Shown: one piece after another, positions 1 through 6,445 of the stretch | Layout of the letters: each line of letters begins with the position of its first letter | Position numbering within the stretch: position 1 is the stretch's first letter | Assembly (NCBI GenBank): GCA_017526985.1 | Contig: JAFXQR010000201.1 | Coordinates: forward strand, 1 to 44,533 | From: Lachnospiraceae bacterium | Lineage (GTDB): Bacteria > Bacillota > Clostridia > Lachnospirales > Lachnospiraceae | Direction: 5' to 3' | DNA length: 44,533 nt | Notes under the pieces: generated by a model | What the model saw: the letters and a program-made list of their open reading frames with translations, nothing else | Databases searched by the model: none | What the model was told of the DNA's origin: nothing | Program-made: the position numbers and the translations under genes

Positions 1-2
1 CC

Positions 3-68
3 TTTATCAACGATTTTTATCTTGGTTTGCCAGAATATATGCAATCAGCTTTAGCAAAGACGGCATAA
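3..68 (+). CDS. Possible C-terminal end of an unknown gene
   Basis: An open frame enters from the left edge and ends with TAA at 66-68. It encodes 21 residues ending in PEYMQSALAKTA. The start lies outside the window. The family is not recognisable from so short a tail. The composition looks protein-like, but such a short frame could be chance. Confidence 0.3.
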   Translation, partial: FINDFYLGLPEYMQSALAKTA

Positions 69-118
69 ATCTATAATTTGTTGGTTAAAATATTGAATTT
101 TCAAGGTGCGTCCCCACT

Positions 119-445
119 TTAGATGTGGGAAGTTTTAGTTATTTTATTTAATATCTTTTTCTCTATATCTTCTGGCAGCCGTAAATTATATTTTTGAATA
201 TAATACGGAAGCGAACTATTCCACAATAGTTCATCATCGCTATATATTTTAGCCGGACCGATTGTTTCGCCGGTAAATACATCTTTATATGTTTTGAAAG
301 CGATTCCGGCGATATTATTATTTTTAAGATAATTAACGATCTGCTGCATACCAGGATAAGGAGCAGAACAAAAATCGTTTTTCATCGATCTGTCTGTTTT
401 TTCATTGAATTCCGTCCAGTTTTCCATGATATAAATTTTACTCAT
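119..445 (-). CDS. Unknown 108-residue protein, possible partner of the upstream toxin-like protein
   Basis: The start at 445 is chosen because AAAGGAG sits just upstream; an in-frame extension to 502 lacks this support. The protein (MSKIYIMENWTEFNEKTD...) has no signal peptide, membrane segment or motif I recognise. Its start overlaps the end of the gene at 438-1001 by 8 bases, so the two are translationally coupled and expressed from the promoter at 1038-1066. A small gene coupled behind a toxin-like gene is often its immunity or antitoxin partner; that is inference only. The stop codon lies in a small inverted repeat (CCCAC ATCTAAA GTGGG on the minus strand), so the C-terminus may have been altered by a past insertion. 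Confidence 0.7.
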   Translation of the reverse strand: MSKIYIMENWTEFNEKTDRSMKNDFCSAPYPGMQQIVNYLKNNNIAGIAFKTYKDVFTGETIGPAKIYSDDELLWNSSLPYYIQKYNLRLPEDIEKKILNKITKTSHI

Positions 446-1001
446 GTTTTTCTCCTTTGTCTTTGGGATGGAAGATCCGCCACTCTCCATCAGAGGTCTC
501 ATTTTGCATATCTAACCACCGGTCTATTTTTGCTTCATCGTTTGTGATCAATAGTTCACCCGTTTTATCCCTTACTACAAGATCCATTGTTGGTGCTAAA
601 ACATCAACTTCCATAAGTTGCGCTAATTGATATGCCGCTCCATTGTCTTTTTCACCGGTTCTACAAGATAATAAACGGATATTGCCTCCATGGTAACCAG
701 GATCTTCTTTTTCCATTTCTCTTTTTAGCATATTAGAAAGTTCTTCAGGAGATACAGAAATATAGCTGTTTTCATCAAAGTAAAATAGGAAATGATCTGC
801 ATTACCATGAATTGCAATACTTTCAAACCCATCCATTGGTTTTATCAGTTTGCAAATTTCTTTTGTTTCTTTATCAGAAAAATAAAATTTATCAAAAGCG
901 AAAGCATTACCAAGAATGAAAATATGGTTCTGATCATCATTTCTGTTTTCAAGCTCTTCATTTAATTCATTATCAAAAAATTCGTCGTCTAAATCTGGCA
1001 T
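438..1001 (-). CDS. Protein resembling RHS-associated peptidase-like toxin domains
   Basis: A 187-residue protein. The start at 1001 is chosen because a canonical promoter (1038-1066) overlaps the longer frame beginning at 1049. Residues about 65-150 have the pattern HGN...F..D......SPEELSNML ... IRLLSCRTG ... A.QLA......VLAPT. This resembles C-terminal domains of polymorphic (RHS-type) toxins and C80/DUF4347-like proteins, where a conserved His and a Cys in LLSC form the putative active site. Here the candidates are the His of IHGN and the Cys of LLSCRTG. The C-terminal part contains WRIFHPKDKG. It has no delivery domain or signal peptide, so it could be a detached toxin cassette, an inactive relative or a cytoplasmic peptidase. 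It is co-transcribed with the small gene at 119-445. Confidence 0.7.
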   Translation of the reverse strand: MPDLDDEFFDNELNEELENRNDDQNHIFILGNAFAFDKFYFSDKETKEICKLIKPMDGFESIAIHGNADHFLFYFDENSYISVSPEELSNMLKREMEKEDPGYHGGNIRLLSCRTGEKDNGAAYQLAQLMEVDVLAPTMDLVVRDKTGELLITNDEAKIDRWLDMQNETSDGEWRIFHPKDKGEKHE

Positions 1002-1037
1002 ATGGAGAACCGTCCTATTATATGATTGTGTAATAAT

Positions 1038-1066
1038 ATTATATGTCATCGACAGATAGATGTCAA
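1038..1066 (-). promoter_or_regulatory. Canonical sigma-A promoter for the 1001-119 unit
   Basis: On the minus strand TTGACA (1061-1066) and TATAAT (1038-1043) are separated by exactly 17 bases. Both boxes match consensus perfectly. It lies 37 bases upstream of the chosen start at 1001 and overlaps the longer alternative coding frame. Confidence 0.85.
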
Positions 1067-1071
1067 TGTTT

Positions 1072-1103
1072 AAAAAGCCTTTACCAATAAAGGCAAAGGC
1101 TTT
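1072..1103 (-). terminator. Intrinsic terminator after the 1431-1171 gene
   Basis: Inverted repeat AAAGCCTTT / AAAGGCTTT (1095-1103 and 1074-1082) with a 12-base loop and a short T-rich tail on the minus strand. It closes the unit beginning at 1834. Confidence 0.65.
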
Positions 1104-1170
1104 ATCATTCTGTAAAACACGCTGTGATCAGTAAGCCACCGTCCAATCCGGTGCTTTTTGAAACTCCAGC

Positions 1171-1431
1171 CTACTCCTCTTCGATACTCAAAGCAGCGGT
1201 TCCGTAGCGGGCGCTGCCAAAAGCGTGGATCTGCACACCATTGAAATGCAGTGTTCCCCACCAATCCATATCCCAATTACCTTCAACCTCATCGATCTCC
1301 ATATCAAACTCATCCTCCAGAAAAGATGGGGAAATATTACTGATCTCCAGTTCTTTAATGGACTTTTTGGCAACAAGCTCCAAAGCATTTTTGACGTCTT
1401 TTTTGGAACATTTATGATAATCCAGTTTCAT
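1171..1431 (-). CDS. Small acidic protein of unknown function
   Basis: 86 residues, strongly acidic (MKLDYHKCSKKDVKNALELV...), with a DEVEGNWDMDWWGTLHFNG segment. AAGGAAAT precedes the start at 1431. There is no membrane segment. It lies 28 bases behind the gene at 1460-1834 and is probably co-transcribed with it from the box at 1891-1912. It ends before a terminator at 1072-1103. I do not recognise a family. The basic first 28 residues and acidic remainder could suit a small binding or inhibitory protein, but nothing shows this. Confidence 0.75.
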   Translation of the reverse strand: MKLDYHKCSKKDVKNALELVAKKSIKELEISNISPSFLEDEFDMEIDEVEGNWDMDWWGTLHFNGVQIHAFGSARYGTAALSIEEE

Positions 1432-1459
1432 TAAGATTTCCTTTCTTTGTGATTGAATT

Positions 1460-1834
1460 TTAGAACCATCCTTCTGTTACACTGTATGTCTGTTCTATGG
1501 TTTCACCACCGATTGTCGCTTTTCTGATCAGGTAGTCATTACCTTTTGTCCTTGCGGTTTCGATCGCCTTGGCTTCATCCGTTGTCCGAAAGACATCGTA
1601 ATAAGAGGAATGGCCACTTGTGATATCACAATCTTCTTTGCCGGTCTCATACACCCATTTACCACCAAATTCAGCAGCCACCAATTTGGCAGAACGCTGG
1701 CACTTTATTACTGTAGCGCCCGAACAATCCCAATTTGCACAATATGTTGGACAATTACGGCATTGGTTTCTGAGATAATCGACGGCTTCTTTTTTCGTTT
1801 TAATATCGACTTCGTAGGGATAGGTCAGCTTCAT
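1460..1834 (-). CDS. Cysteine-rich small protein of unknown function
   Basis: 124 residues. The start at 1834 follows AAAAGGAGAAAAGG. The N-terminal third holds a cluster CRNCPTYCANWDC followed by KC at about residue 45, which could bind a metal or an iron-sulfur cluster. The remainder (SSYYDVFRTTDEAKAIETA...) looks like a small alpha/beta domain. There is no signal peptide. It is the first gene of a two-gene unit driven by the box at 1891-1912. The family is not recognised. Confidence 0.75.
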   Translation of the reverse strand: MKLTYPYEVDIKTKKEAVDYLRNQCRNCPTYCANWDCSGATVIKCQRSAKLVAAEFGGKWVYETGKEDCDITSGHSSYYDVFRTTDEAKAIETARTKGNDYLIRKATIGGETIEQTYSVTEGWF

Positions 1835-1890
1835 CCTTTTCTCCTTTTACCTATTACTATACGGGAGCTGTGATATTCTGCGTCCATAGT

Positions 1891-1912
1891 TATATGAAAA
1901 CTAATATTTCAC
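1891..1912 (-). promoter_or_regulatory. CATATA box, copy 1
   Basis: Minus-strand TTTTCATATA preceded by GTGAAATATTAG. It sits between the terminator at 1914-1941 and the start codon at 1834, 57 bases from it. Confidence 0.7.
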
Positions 1913-1913
1913 T

Positions 1914-1941
1914 AAAAAAGCAGGAGTTTTTACGCTCCTGC
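1914..1941 (-). terminator. Intrinsic terminator of the 3797-1987 operon
   Basis: Minus-strand GCAGGAG / CTCCTGC stem with an 8-base loop, followed by a run of six T. It lies 46 bases after the stop codon of the 1987-2544 gene and directly abuts CATATA box 1. Confidence 0.85.
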
Positions 1942-1986
1942 TCTCGTCTTATTCCAGATCCCGGTCATCCCATGCTGCGATCTGCA

Positions 1987-2544
1987 TTATCGCTCCTCCA
2001 TTTCCACTTCTTTTTCGCTATCTATGATCTCTTTGAGCCCTTCTCTGCCTTCGTTGATGATCTTTTCGATCTTTTGAAGATCCTCTTCCGGGATCGGCTG
2101 TGTCAGCCACCCGCATCCAAACTTGTACATCGTACCGTCTTCTAATTCTACCTCATACATACCGACTGATTTAAGGTACTCGCAGCATTTCTCATAATCC
2201 GATGCAAACTTGGTAAGACCGGCTTCTTTTAAAGCTGCTTCCTGTTCCGGCGTACCGGCGTGCATATCGTTTGAATGGTATGCTTTCCAGAGCCTTCCGA
2301 TCTCTTCCATTTCCTCCAGGACCCCTTTTTCCTTTAGCTGATTCCTTAATTCGTCTAACAGCGTATCAATGCACTGCCCGCCCATAATGATATCCGAATG
2401 CTTTCCGTTCCAAACCTTTGCAGAGGCCGAAAATACCTGCGTTCCGTTGTCTTTTGTTTTTAACTCCATATTGATATCCACGGCATTGATCGCACATCCT
2501 CTGTCTTCAGCGTCGATCTTGCCAAACTTAAGTGTTGTTTTCAT
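1987..2544 (-). CDS. Conserved-looking accessory protein of unknown function
   Basis: 185 residues. It is soluble and acidic at the C-terminus. Recognisable stretches are KVWNGKHSDIIMGGQCID (about residues 43-60) and the centre with SNDMHAGTPEQEAALKEAG. Proteins with the latter kind of segment occur in accessory elements of Firmicutes, but I know no function. The start at 2544 has AGAGGAG upstream. It is the last gene of the operon 3797-1987 that starts at the box at 3839-3860 and ends at the terminator at 1914-1941. Confidence 0.75.
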   Translation of the reverse strand: MKTTLKFGKIDAEDRGCAINAVDINMELKTKDNGTQVFSASAKVWNGKHSDIIMGGQCIDTLLDELRNQLKEKGVLEEMEEIGRLWKAYHSNDMHAGTPEQEAALKEAGLTKFASDYEKCCEYLKSVGMYEVELEDGTMYKFGCGWLTQPIPEEDLQKIEKIINEGREGLKEIIDSEKEVEMEER

Positions 2545-2582
2545 CTTTCCGAACTTCTCCTCTTCTTTTTTTTTCGCCTTTC

Positions 2583-3218
2583 TTATCTTTCCGGTTCTTC
2601 ACAGGCATACATCAGATCCTCTGCTACGGACACATGATAGGTATCCTCGATCCAGTGCCAGATCTCTTCACGGTGTGTTCCGGCCGGGAACTGCTTCCAG
2701 TCGGACTCGATACATTCGGTTTCCGGATCTATAGGCACATCGGCTAATTCGTCCCAGACCTGTCTGGCCTTGTTAAGATTATCCTCTCTGACCCTTTCTG
2801 TCTCCAATTTTTTGGTTCTGTCAAACCAGTTATCTACGAATACCTTTATATCGGATGCCCCATAATTATTGGTCCTATTGAGATCAGCGCAAAAAGGGCG
2901 TTTTTCGATAATCTCATCACACAGAGCGTATTTTTCGGAGATGACTGTAAAACTGTGATCCCCAAAAGAAAGCGTATCCCCGATCTGATAGATTGATGAT
3001 TCAAGGTTGGTAATTTTCAAAGCGGGGCGCACACCAAAGCTGAAAAACACAAAGAGGCCATCGTCGTTGACAAGGCCGCTAACGCCGTTCACGCACGCCG
3101 CAACGTAATCACTGTAGCCCGCCGAGCGGAGCCACCAATTGTCTGATGCTTTTAACATATCTCCATTCAACTGCTTTGCTTCTCCTACAGAGAGCAGTGT
3201 GGCTCCTGTAATTTTCAT
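2583..3218 (-). CDS. DUF6273-domain protein
   Basis: 211 residues. Residues about 26-72 contain DNWWLRSAG...VRPALKI, the hallmark of DUF6273, a domain common in Clostridia with a C-type-lectin-like appearance. The domain is followed by an unrelated region and a C-terminal WHWIEDTYHVSVAEDLMY segment, which also recurs in accessory genes of Firmicutes. Only three bases separate it from the upstream gene (stop at 3222), so expression is coupled. There is no signal peptide, so it is probably cytoplasmic. The function of DUF6273 is unknown. Confidence 0.8.
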   Translation of the reverse strand: MKITGATLLSVGEAKQLNGDMLKASDNWWLRSAGYSDYVAACVNGVSGLVNDDGLFVFFSFGVRPALKITNLESSIYQIGDTLSFGDHSFTVISEKYALCDEIIEKRPFCADLNRTNNYGASDIKVFVDNWFDRTKKLETERVREDNLNKARQVWDELADVPIDPETECIESDWKQFPAGTHREEIWHWIEDTYHVSVAEDLMYACEEPER

Positions 3219-3221
3219 AGT

Positions 3222-3797
3222 TTACACCTCCTTATCTTCTTCTTTGTCATAAATGAAGTCATCCGCAAGATTCTTGATAGGATCCAGGAAACAGTATCGG
3301 TTTTCTTTGATCTCTTTTGCCAGAGCCATTACAGCATCGTTGTCGAGTTCTCCATCATCCGTATGGGTAATATACTCCGGATATTCCGGATTAAGCAGCG
3401 ACATCTTGGCCAGCATGATACACAACTCGTCGAGTGCCGGGGTCTCCGGCAGAGGATCCCCATCCAGATCATAGAACCTACCCGGGATCAACTGCTGTTC
3501 CTTTCCAAAGAGCGCCCGCTCCGTAATGATTTCCGTTGTATCGTCTTCGTGATTGTAGTAGCAGACCTTAACGGACTCCATATTCTGGTATTCCGTATCC
3601 TCCGGCACCCCAAAAGAGATCCCTTCCCTACAGCCTTCCATAAGACCTTCCGCTTCTTCTTCTGCCGCTTTTACTGCAAATTCGAAGGCCTCCCGCTTAC
3701 TGTCAAACTCCTTCAAAAGTACACCCTTCTCCAGATAACTGTTGGAAGCCTGCATTCCGTTTGCATCCCTGCACAAAGTTACAATCGTATATTTCAT
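3222..3797 (-). CDS. Unknown acidic protein, first gene of a three-gene operon
   Basis: 191 residues. The start at 3797 follows AAGGAGG. It is acidic, especially at the end (YDKEEDKEV), with a helical segment KREAFEFAVKAAEEEAEGL at about residues 34-52. There are no membrane segments or known motifs. The gene is preceded at 42 bases by a CATATA box (3839-3860) and is followed within three bases by the DUF6273 gene. The family is not recognised. Confidence 0.75.
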   Translation of the reverse strand: MKYTIVTLCRDANGMQASNSYLEKGVLLKEFDSKREAFEFAVKAAEEEAEGLMEGCREGISFGVPEDTEYQNMESVKVCYYNHEDDTTEIITERALFGKEQQLIPGRFYDLDGDPLPETPALDELCIMLAKMSLLNPEYPEYITHTDDGELDNDAVMALAKEIKENRYCFLDPIKNLADDFIYDKEEDKEV

Positions 3798-3838
3798 ACT
3801 CGTTTTCCTCCTTCTCTTTTTACCACGCTTTCATATCA

Positions 3839-3860
3839 TATATGAAAAATAAAAACAGAA
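3839..3860 (-). promoter_or_regulatory. CATATA box, copy 2
   Basis: Minus-strand TTATTTTTCATATA, 42 bases upstream of the start at 3797. The upstream part (CTGTTTT) is less like the extended consensus. Confidence 0.65.
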
Positions 3861-3881
3861 AAGTTACCGTATGCGGCTGCG

Positions 3882-3910
3882 TTGACAGAAATACACCAAA
3901 TTGATACAAT
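3882..3910 (+). promoter_or_regulatory. Sigma-A promoter for the truncated DUF3990 gene
   Basis: TTGACA (3882-3887) and TACAAT (3905-3910) with a 17-base spacer, 27 bases before the start at 3937. It is divergent from CATATA box 2. Confidence 0.8.
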
Positions 3911-3936
3911 AATAAACACATAGGAAGGAGTTTGCT

Positions 3937-4119
3937 ATGATAACAGAGGAAATCCAGACATTGGAAGATTTCAAACATAAGATCTTAAATGAGCCGAAGA
4001 TAACGCTTTACCACGGATCCCGTGATGGAATCGATGGGAGGATAAAACCGATCAACCATAAGCGGAGAAACGGGGAATGTGTTTTTGGAACCGGTTTTTA
4101 TAAATCCGCTCTCGGCTGA
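3937..4119 (+). pseudogene. DUF3990 (ADP-ribosyltransferase-like) gene truncated by the TnpB element
   Basis: The start at 3937 follows AGGAAGGAG. The N-terminal 55 residues contain LYHGSRDGIDG...NGECVFGTGFY, matching the start of DUF3990 proteins (YHGS...FGxGFY), which have an ADP-ribosyltransferase-like fold. A full family member is usually well over 120 residues. Here the frame runs into the left end of the TnpB element shortly after GTGFY and stops at 4117-4119 with an element-encoded tail (KSALG). The C-terminal part is not found in the right flank. This is therefore a broken gene with an intact promoter. Confidence 0.75.
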
Positions 4120-4192
4120 AAACCCCTTAGCTTCAGCTGATGGGATGAAAGCCAATTACTTATCCAGCCTTCGCCTAAGCGAAGGAATTATC

Positions 4193-4221
4193 TTGAAAAG
4201 CAAACAAATGTTTGGTATAAT
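4193..4221 (+). promoter_or_regulatory. Promoter of tnpB 1, predicted leaderless
   Basis: TTGAAA (4193-4198), a 17-base spacer and TATAAT (4216-4221). The predicted transcription start falls at about 4228, the A of the tnpB start codon, and there is no Shine-Dalgarno sequence before the ATG. A hairpin CCTTCGC CTAA GCGAAGG lies just upstream at about 4168-4185. Confidence 0.75.
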
Positions 4222-4227
4222 TGGCCT

Positions 4228-5331
4228 ATGAATAAAGGTTTGAAATTTCGGATATATCCCAACAAAGAACAGAGCGTAATGATCCAAAAGACTTTCGGTT
4301 GCAGCAGATTCGTATACAACCAAGGTCTTTCTTTGCGTGTGAGCGAATACAAATCCGGCAATTCTGTTGGGTACAAAGAAACCAATGCTATGCTCTCCAG
4401 CCTGAAAAAATCTGAAGAATACTCGTGGCTTAAAGAAGTCGATTCCATTGCCCTGCAGCAATCACTCCGGGATTTGGATAAAGCGTACAAGAACTTCTTT
4501 GCAAAGAGAGCAGGATTTCCGAAGTTCAAATCAAAACACAATCATAACAAGAGCTACCGTACACAGAATGTCGGCGGCAATATAGCCGTAGCAGGAAATT
4601 ATATCAAACTTCCAAAACTGGGCTATGTAAAGGCCAGGATCTCTATGCCGGTTAACGGAAAGATCAATAATGCCACGATCGAACAGGCTCCAAGCGGTAA
4701 GTATTTCTGCGTTCTTAACGTAGATGTGTCGGATGTATTCTATCTCAATGGCGGTTGTATGATCGGTCTGGATGTAGGTATCAAGACTTTCTATACCGAC
4801 AGCAACAACTTCTCTCTGCAGAATCCGAAAAACCTTGCCCGGTACGAGAAGAAGCTCATCAAAGAACAGCGAAGGCTTTCTAAAAGAGTAAAAGGCTCGG
4901 TCAACTGGAATAGACAGCGTATCAAAGTTGCCAGGATCCATGAAAAGATCACTGATCAGCGCAATGACTTTTTGCATAAAGAATCAACAAAACTGGTGAA
5001 AGAAAACCAAATCATCTGCATTGAGGATCTTAATGTAAAAGGAATGGTTCGCAATCATAAACTTGCCAAAACGATCAGCGATGTATCCTGGTCAAAGTTT
5101 TTCGATATGCTGGAATATAAGGCATATTTCTATGGTACCGAGATCATCAAAGTTCCAAGATTCTATCCAAGCAGTCAGACGTGTAACTGTTGCGGATATC
5201 AGAATCCTAATATCAAAAAACTCAGTATCAGAGAATGGGCTTGTCCAGCTTGCGGTACATATCATGATCGTGATGGTAATGCAGCTAAAAATATCTTGCA
5301 AAAAGGTCTGTCACTTCGTAAGGCAGTATAA
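4228..5331 (+). CDS. tnpB: TnpB RNA-guided nuclease (copy 1)
   Basis: 367 residues, a normal length for compact TnpB. The N-terminal OrfB helix-turn-helix begins KFRIYPNKEQ..., followed by the RuvC-like nuclease. The catalytic residues appear intact: Asp in GLDVGIKTFY (about residue 183), Glu in CIEDLNVKG (about 265), and Asp in HDRDGNAAKNI (about 350). The zinc ribbon CNCC...CPAC lies between the last two. TnpB proteins of IS605 elements cut DNA guided by an RNA made from the right end of the element. No TnpA is nearby, so transposition would need one in trans. It shares most motifs with copy 2 at 36705-37889 but is clearly diverged. Confidence 0.95.
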   Translation: MNKGLKFRIYPNKEQSVMIQKTFGCSRFVYNQGLSLRVSEYKSGNSVGYKETNAMLSSLKKSEEYSWLKEVDSIALQQSLRDLDKAYKNFFAKRAGFPKFKSKHNHNKSYRTQNVGGNIAVAGNYIKLPKLGYVKARISMPVNGKINNATIEQAPSGKYFCVLNVDVSDVFYLNGGCMIGLDVGIKTFYTDSNNFSLQNPKNLARYEKKLIKEQRRLSKRVKGSVNWNRQRIKVARIHEKITDQRNDFLHKESTKLVKENQIICIEDLNVKGMVRNHKLAKTISDVSWSKFFDMLEYKAYFYGTEIIKVPRFYPSSQTCNCCGYQNPNIKKLSIREWACPACGTYHDRDGNAAKNILQKGLSLRKAV

Positions 5332-5493
5332 CGAATAATAAGGTAGGCATGGGCTATGCCGAACCAAACGCTTGTGGACATCGATGGGAAAACTGCTCTC
5401 TATGGAGAGTGTGACAATAACCGTGATGGTTGAAGCAAGAATCCCATTAAGCTTTAGCTTATGGGAGTGTCAATTCTGGTCTCTTTGTAGTTA
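5300..5493 (+). ncRNA. Putative omega RNA (reRNA) of tnpB 1 with guide
   Basis: In TnpB elements the guide RNA spans the tnpB 3' end and right end and runs into the flank. This stretch has small hairpins (CTCTCTATGGAGAG near 5397-5410) and the terminal hairpin at 5445-5467. If the scaffold ends at GTGTCAA (5473), the guide would be 5474-5493, starting TTCTGGTCTCTTTG, which lies inside the truncated gene at 5454-5603. The 5' end is a guess. Confidence 0.55.
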
Positions 5494-5603
5494 TCTTTTT
5501 CGCCGACGATCAATTCAACAATCGCTCGCTGCCGCAGTTTCAAAAGGTCACCTGTTTCGGCGATCAGATCGTCGCTTTTAAGGTTTGAATAGATGATCTT
5601 CAT
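5454..5603 (-). pseudogene. Small gene truncated by TnpB element 1
   Basis: The start at 5603 has GGAGGGG upstream and lies 19 bases after the HNH gene, so it is the last gene of that unit. It encodes MKIIYSNLKSDDLIAETGDL... (49 residues), but the last residues and stop come from the right end of the TnpB element. The original C-terminus is lost. The family cannot be recognised from what remains. Confidence 0.65.
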
Positions 5604-5622
5604 TGATATACCCCTCCGTTTG

Positions 5623-6333
5623 TTATTTCGTCCCTTTTGCCAGATTGCACTTATCGCAAAGCACCTGCAGATTTTCCGGAACACTCTTACCACCCTGCTT
5701 TATGGGAATAATATGATCGATATGCAGACCTACTTCATCAAGCATTACCTTTCCACATATCTGACAGGTATAATGGTCTCGCTCTTTTATCTGTTGACGC
5801 AGTTCTTTCGTCATCAGTTTTCGTTGGTTCTTGGAATGATATTTCTCTCTTGTGGTGGCATAATTGATGGATTCCAATTCCGCTAGAATGTCGAGCATTT
5901 CTCCGATCGTAATGTCCAATCTTTCGGCCTCTATAGGTTCAACATAAGAAGTTTTTACGTAATTCCGCTGATGATATTTCGTTATATTTCGATAAAAAGA
6001 GAATACAAAGTAAGGGTAGTCCTTGGAACACATTTTCTTAAGGCTTTTATCATATTGTTTCTTCCGATGTGAATGAAATAACAGGATACGATCCAGTTTT
6101 TTCTCACAATCTCTTTTAAAATCATCACAGGCGGAATCACAAATTCGATATATGCTGTCGTGATTTTCGCAAAGGTATTCATCAATCAAATTATCCATGG
6201 AGACCTTCTTTTTCCCGGAAATATCGATCTTTATTACCTTGGATGTAGGCTGAAAAGGGTTTTTGCAATATAGTATGATAAGAAAAAGCAATACCTCAAG
6301 AACTGCTAAAATGCCAAAAACAGAATAAATCAT
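5623..6333 (-). CDS. HNH endonuclease-domain protein with N-terminal membrane anchor
   Basis: 236 residues. Residues about 3-24 form a hydrophobic helix (VFGILAVLEVLLFLIILYC), a probable membrane anchor. The C-terminal 45 residues are a clear HNH nuclease: CQICG, HIDHIIPI, NLQVLCDKCNLAKG, with two CxxC pairs binding zinc and the His-Asp-His centre. Between them is a helical, basic region. HNH domains cleave DNA or RNA, and a membrane-anchored one is atypical. The start at 6333 follows GAGGATAT. It lies 112 bases behind the FliL-like gene and has no promoter of its own that I can see. It may be a defence or entry nuclease, but its role is unknown. Confidence 0.85.
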   Translation of the reverse strand: MIYSVFGILAVLEVLLFLIILYCKNPFQPTSKVIKIDISGKKKVSMDNLIDEYLCENHDSIYRICDSACDDFKRDCEKKLDRILLFHSHRKKQYDKSLKKMCSKDYPYFVFSFYRNITKYHQRNYVKTSYVEPIEAERLDITIGEMLDILAELESINYATTREKYHSKNQRKLMTKELRQQIKERDHYTCQICGKVMLDEVGLHIDHIIPIKQGGKSVPENLQVLCDKCNLAKGTK

Positions 6334-6445
6334 TTTTTATATCCTCGCAATATCTAACAATAATAGTTTACTTATCCAAATCGAATACTCCCTATCGTGA
6401 TCCGCAGTTCTTTGAACCTGAATATGGCAGAACCGCTCTCCAAGA

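Larger units (their letters stand above)
4105..5473 (+). mobile_element. IS200/IS605-family TnpB-only element 1
   Basis: It carries tnpB but no TnpA transposase. Near the left end (about 4126-4143) a hairpin-forming sequence (CCTTAGCTTCAGCTGATGGG) resembles the one at the right end (CCCATTAAGC TTTA GCTTATGGG, 5445-5467), as expected for subterminal hairpins of this family. The right end is set at ...GTGTCAA (5473) by comparison with element 2, which ends ...TAGTTCAA. The left boundary near 4105 is approximate. Both flanks are broken genes on opposite strands, so a deletion probably accompanied or followed insertion. Confidence 0.7.

Noticed and set aside
119-160. Possible third IS605 right end (CCCAC ATCTAAA GTGGG)
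   Set aside because: A single short hairpin without tnpB remnant or match to the two clear right ends is not enough.
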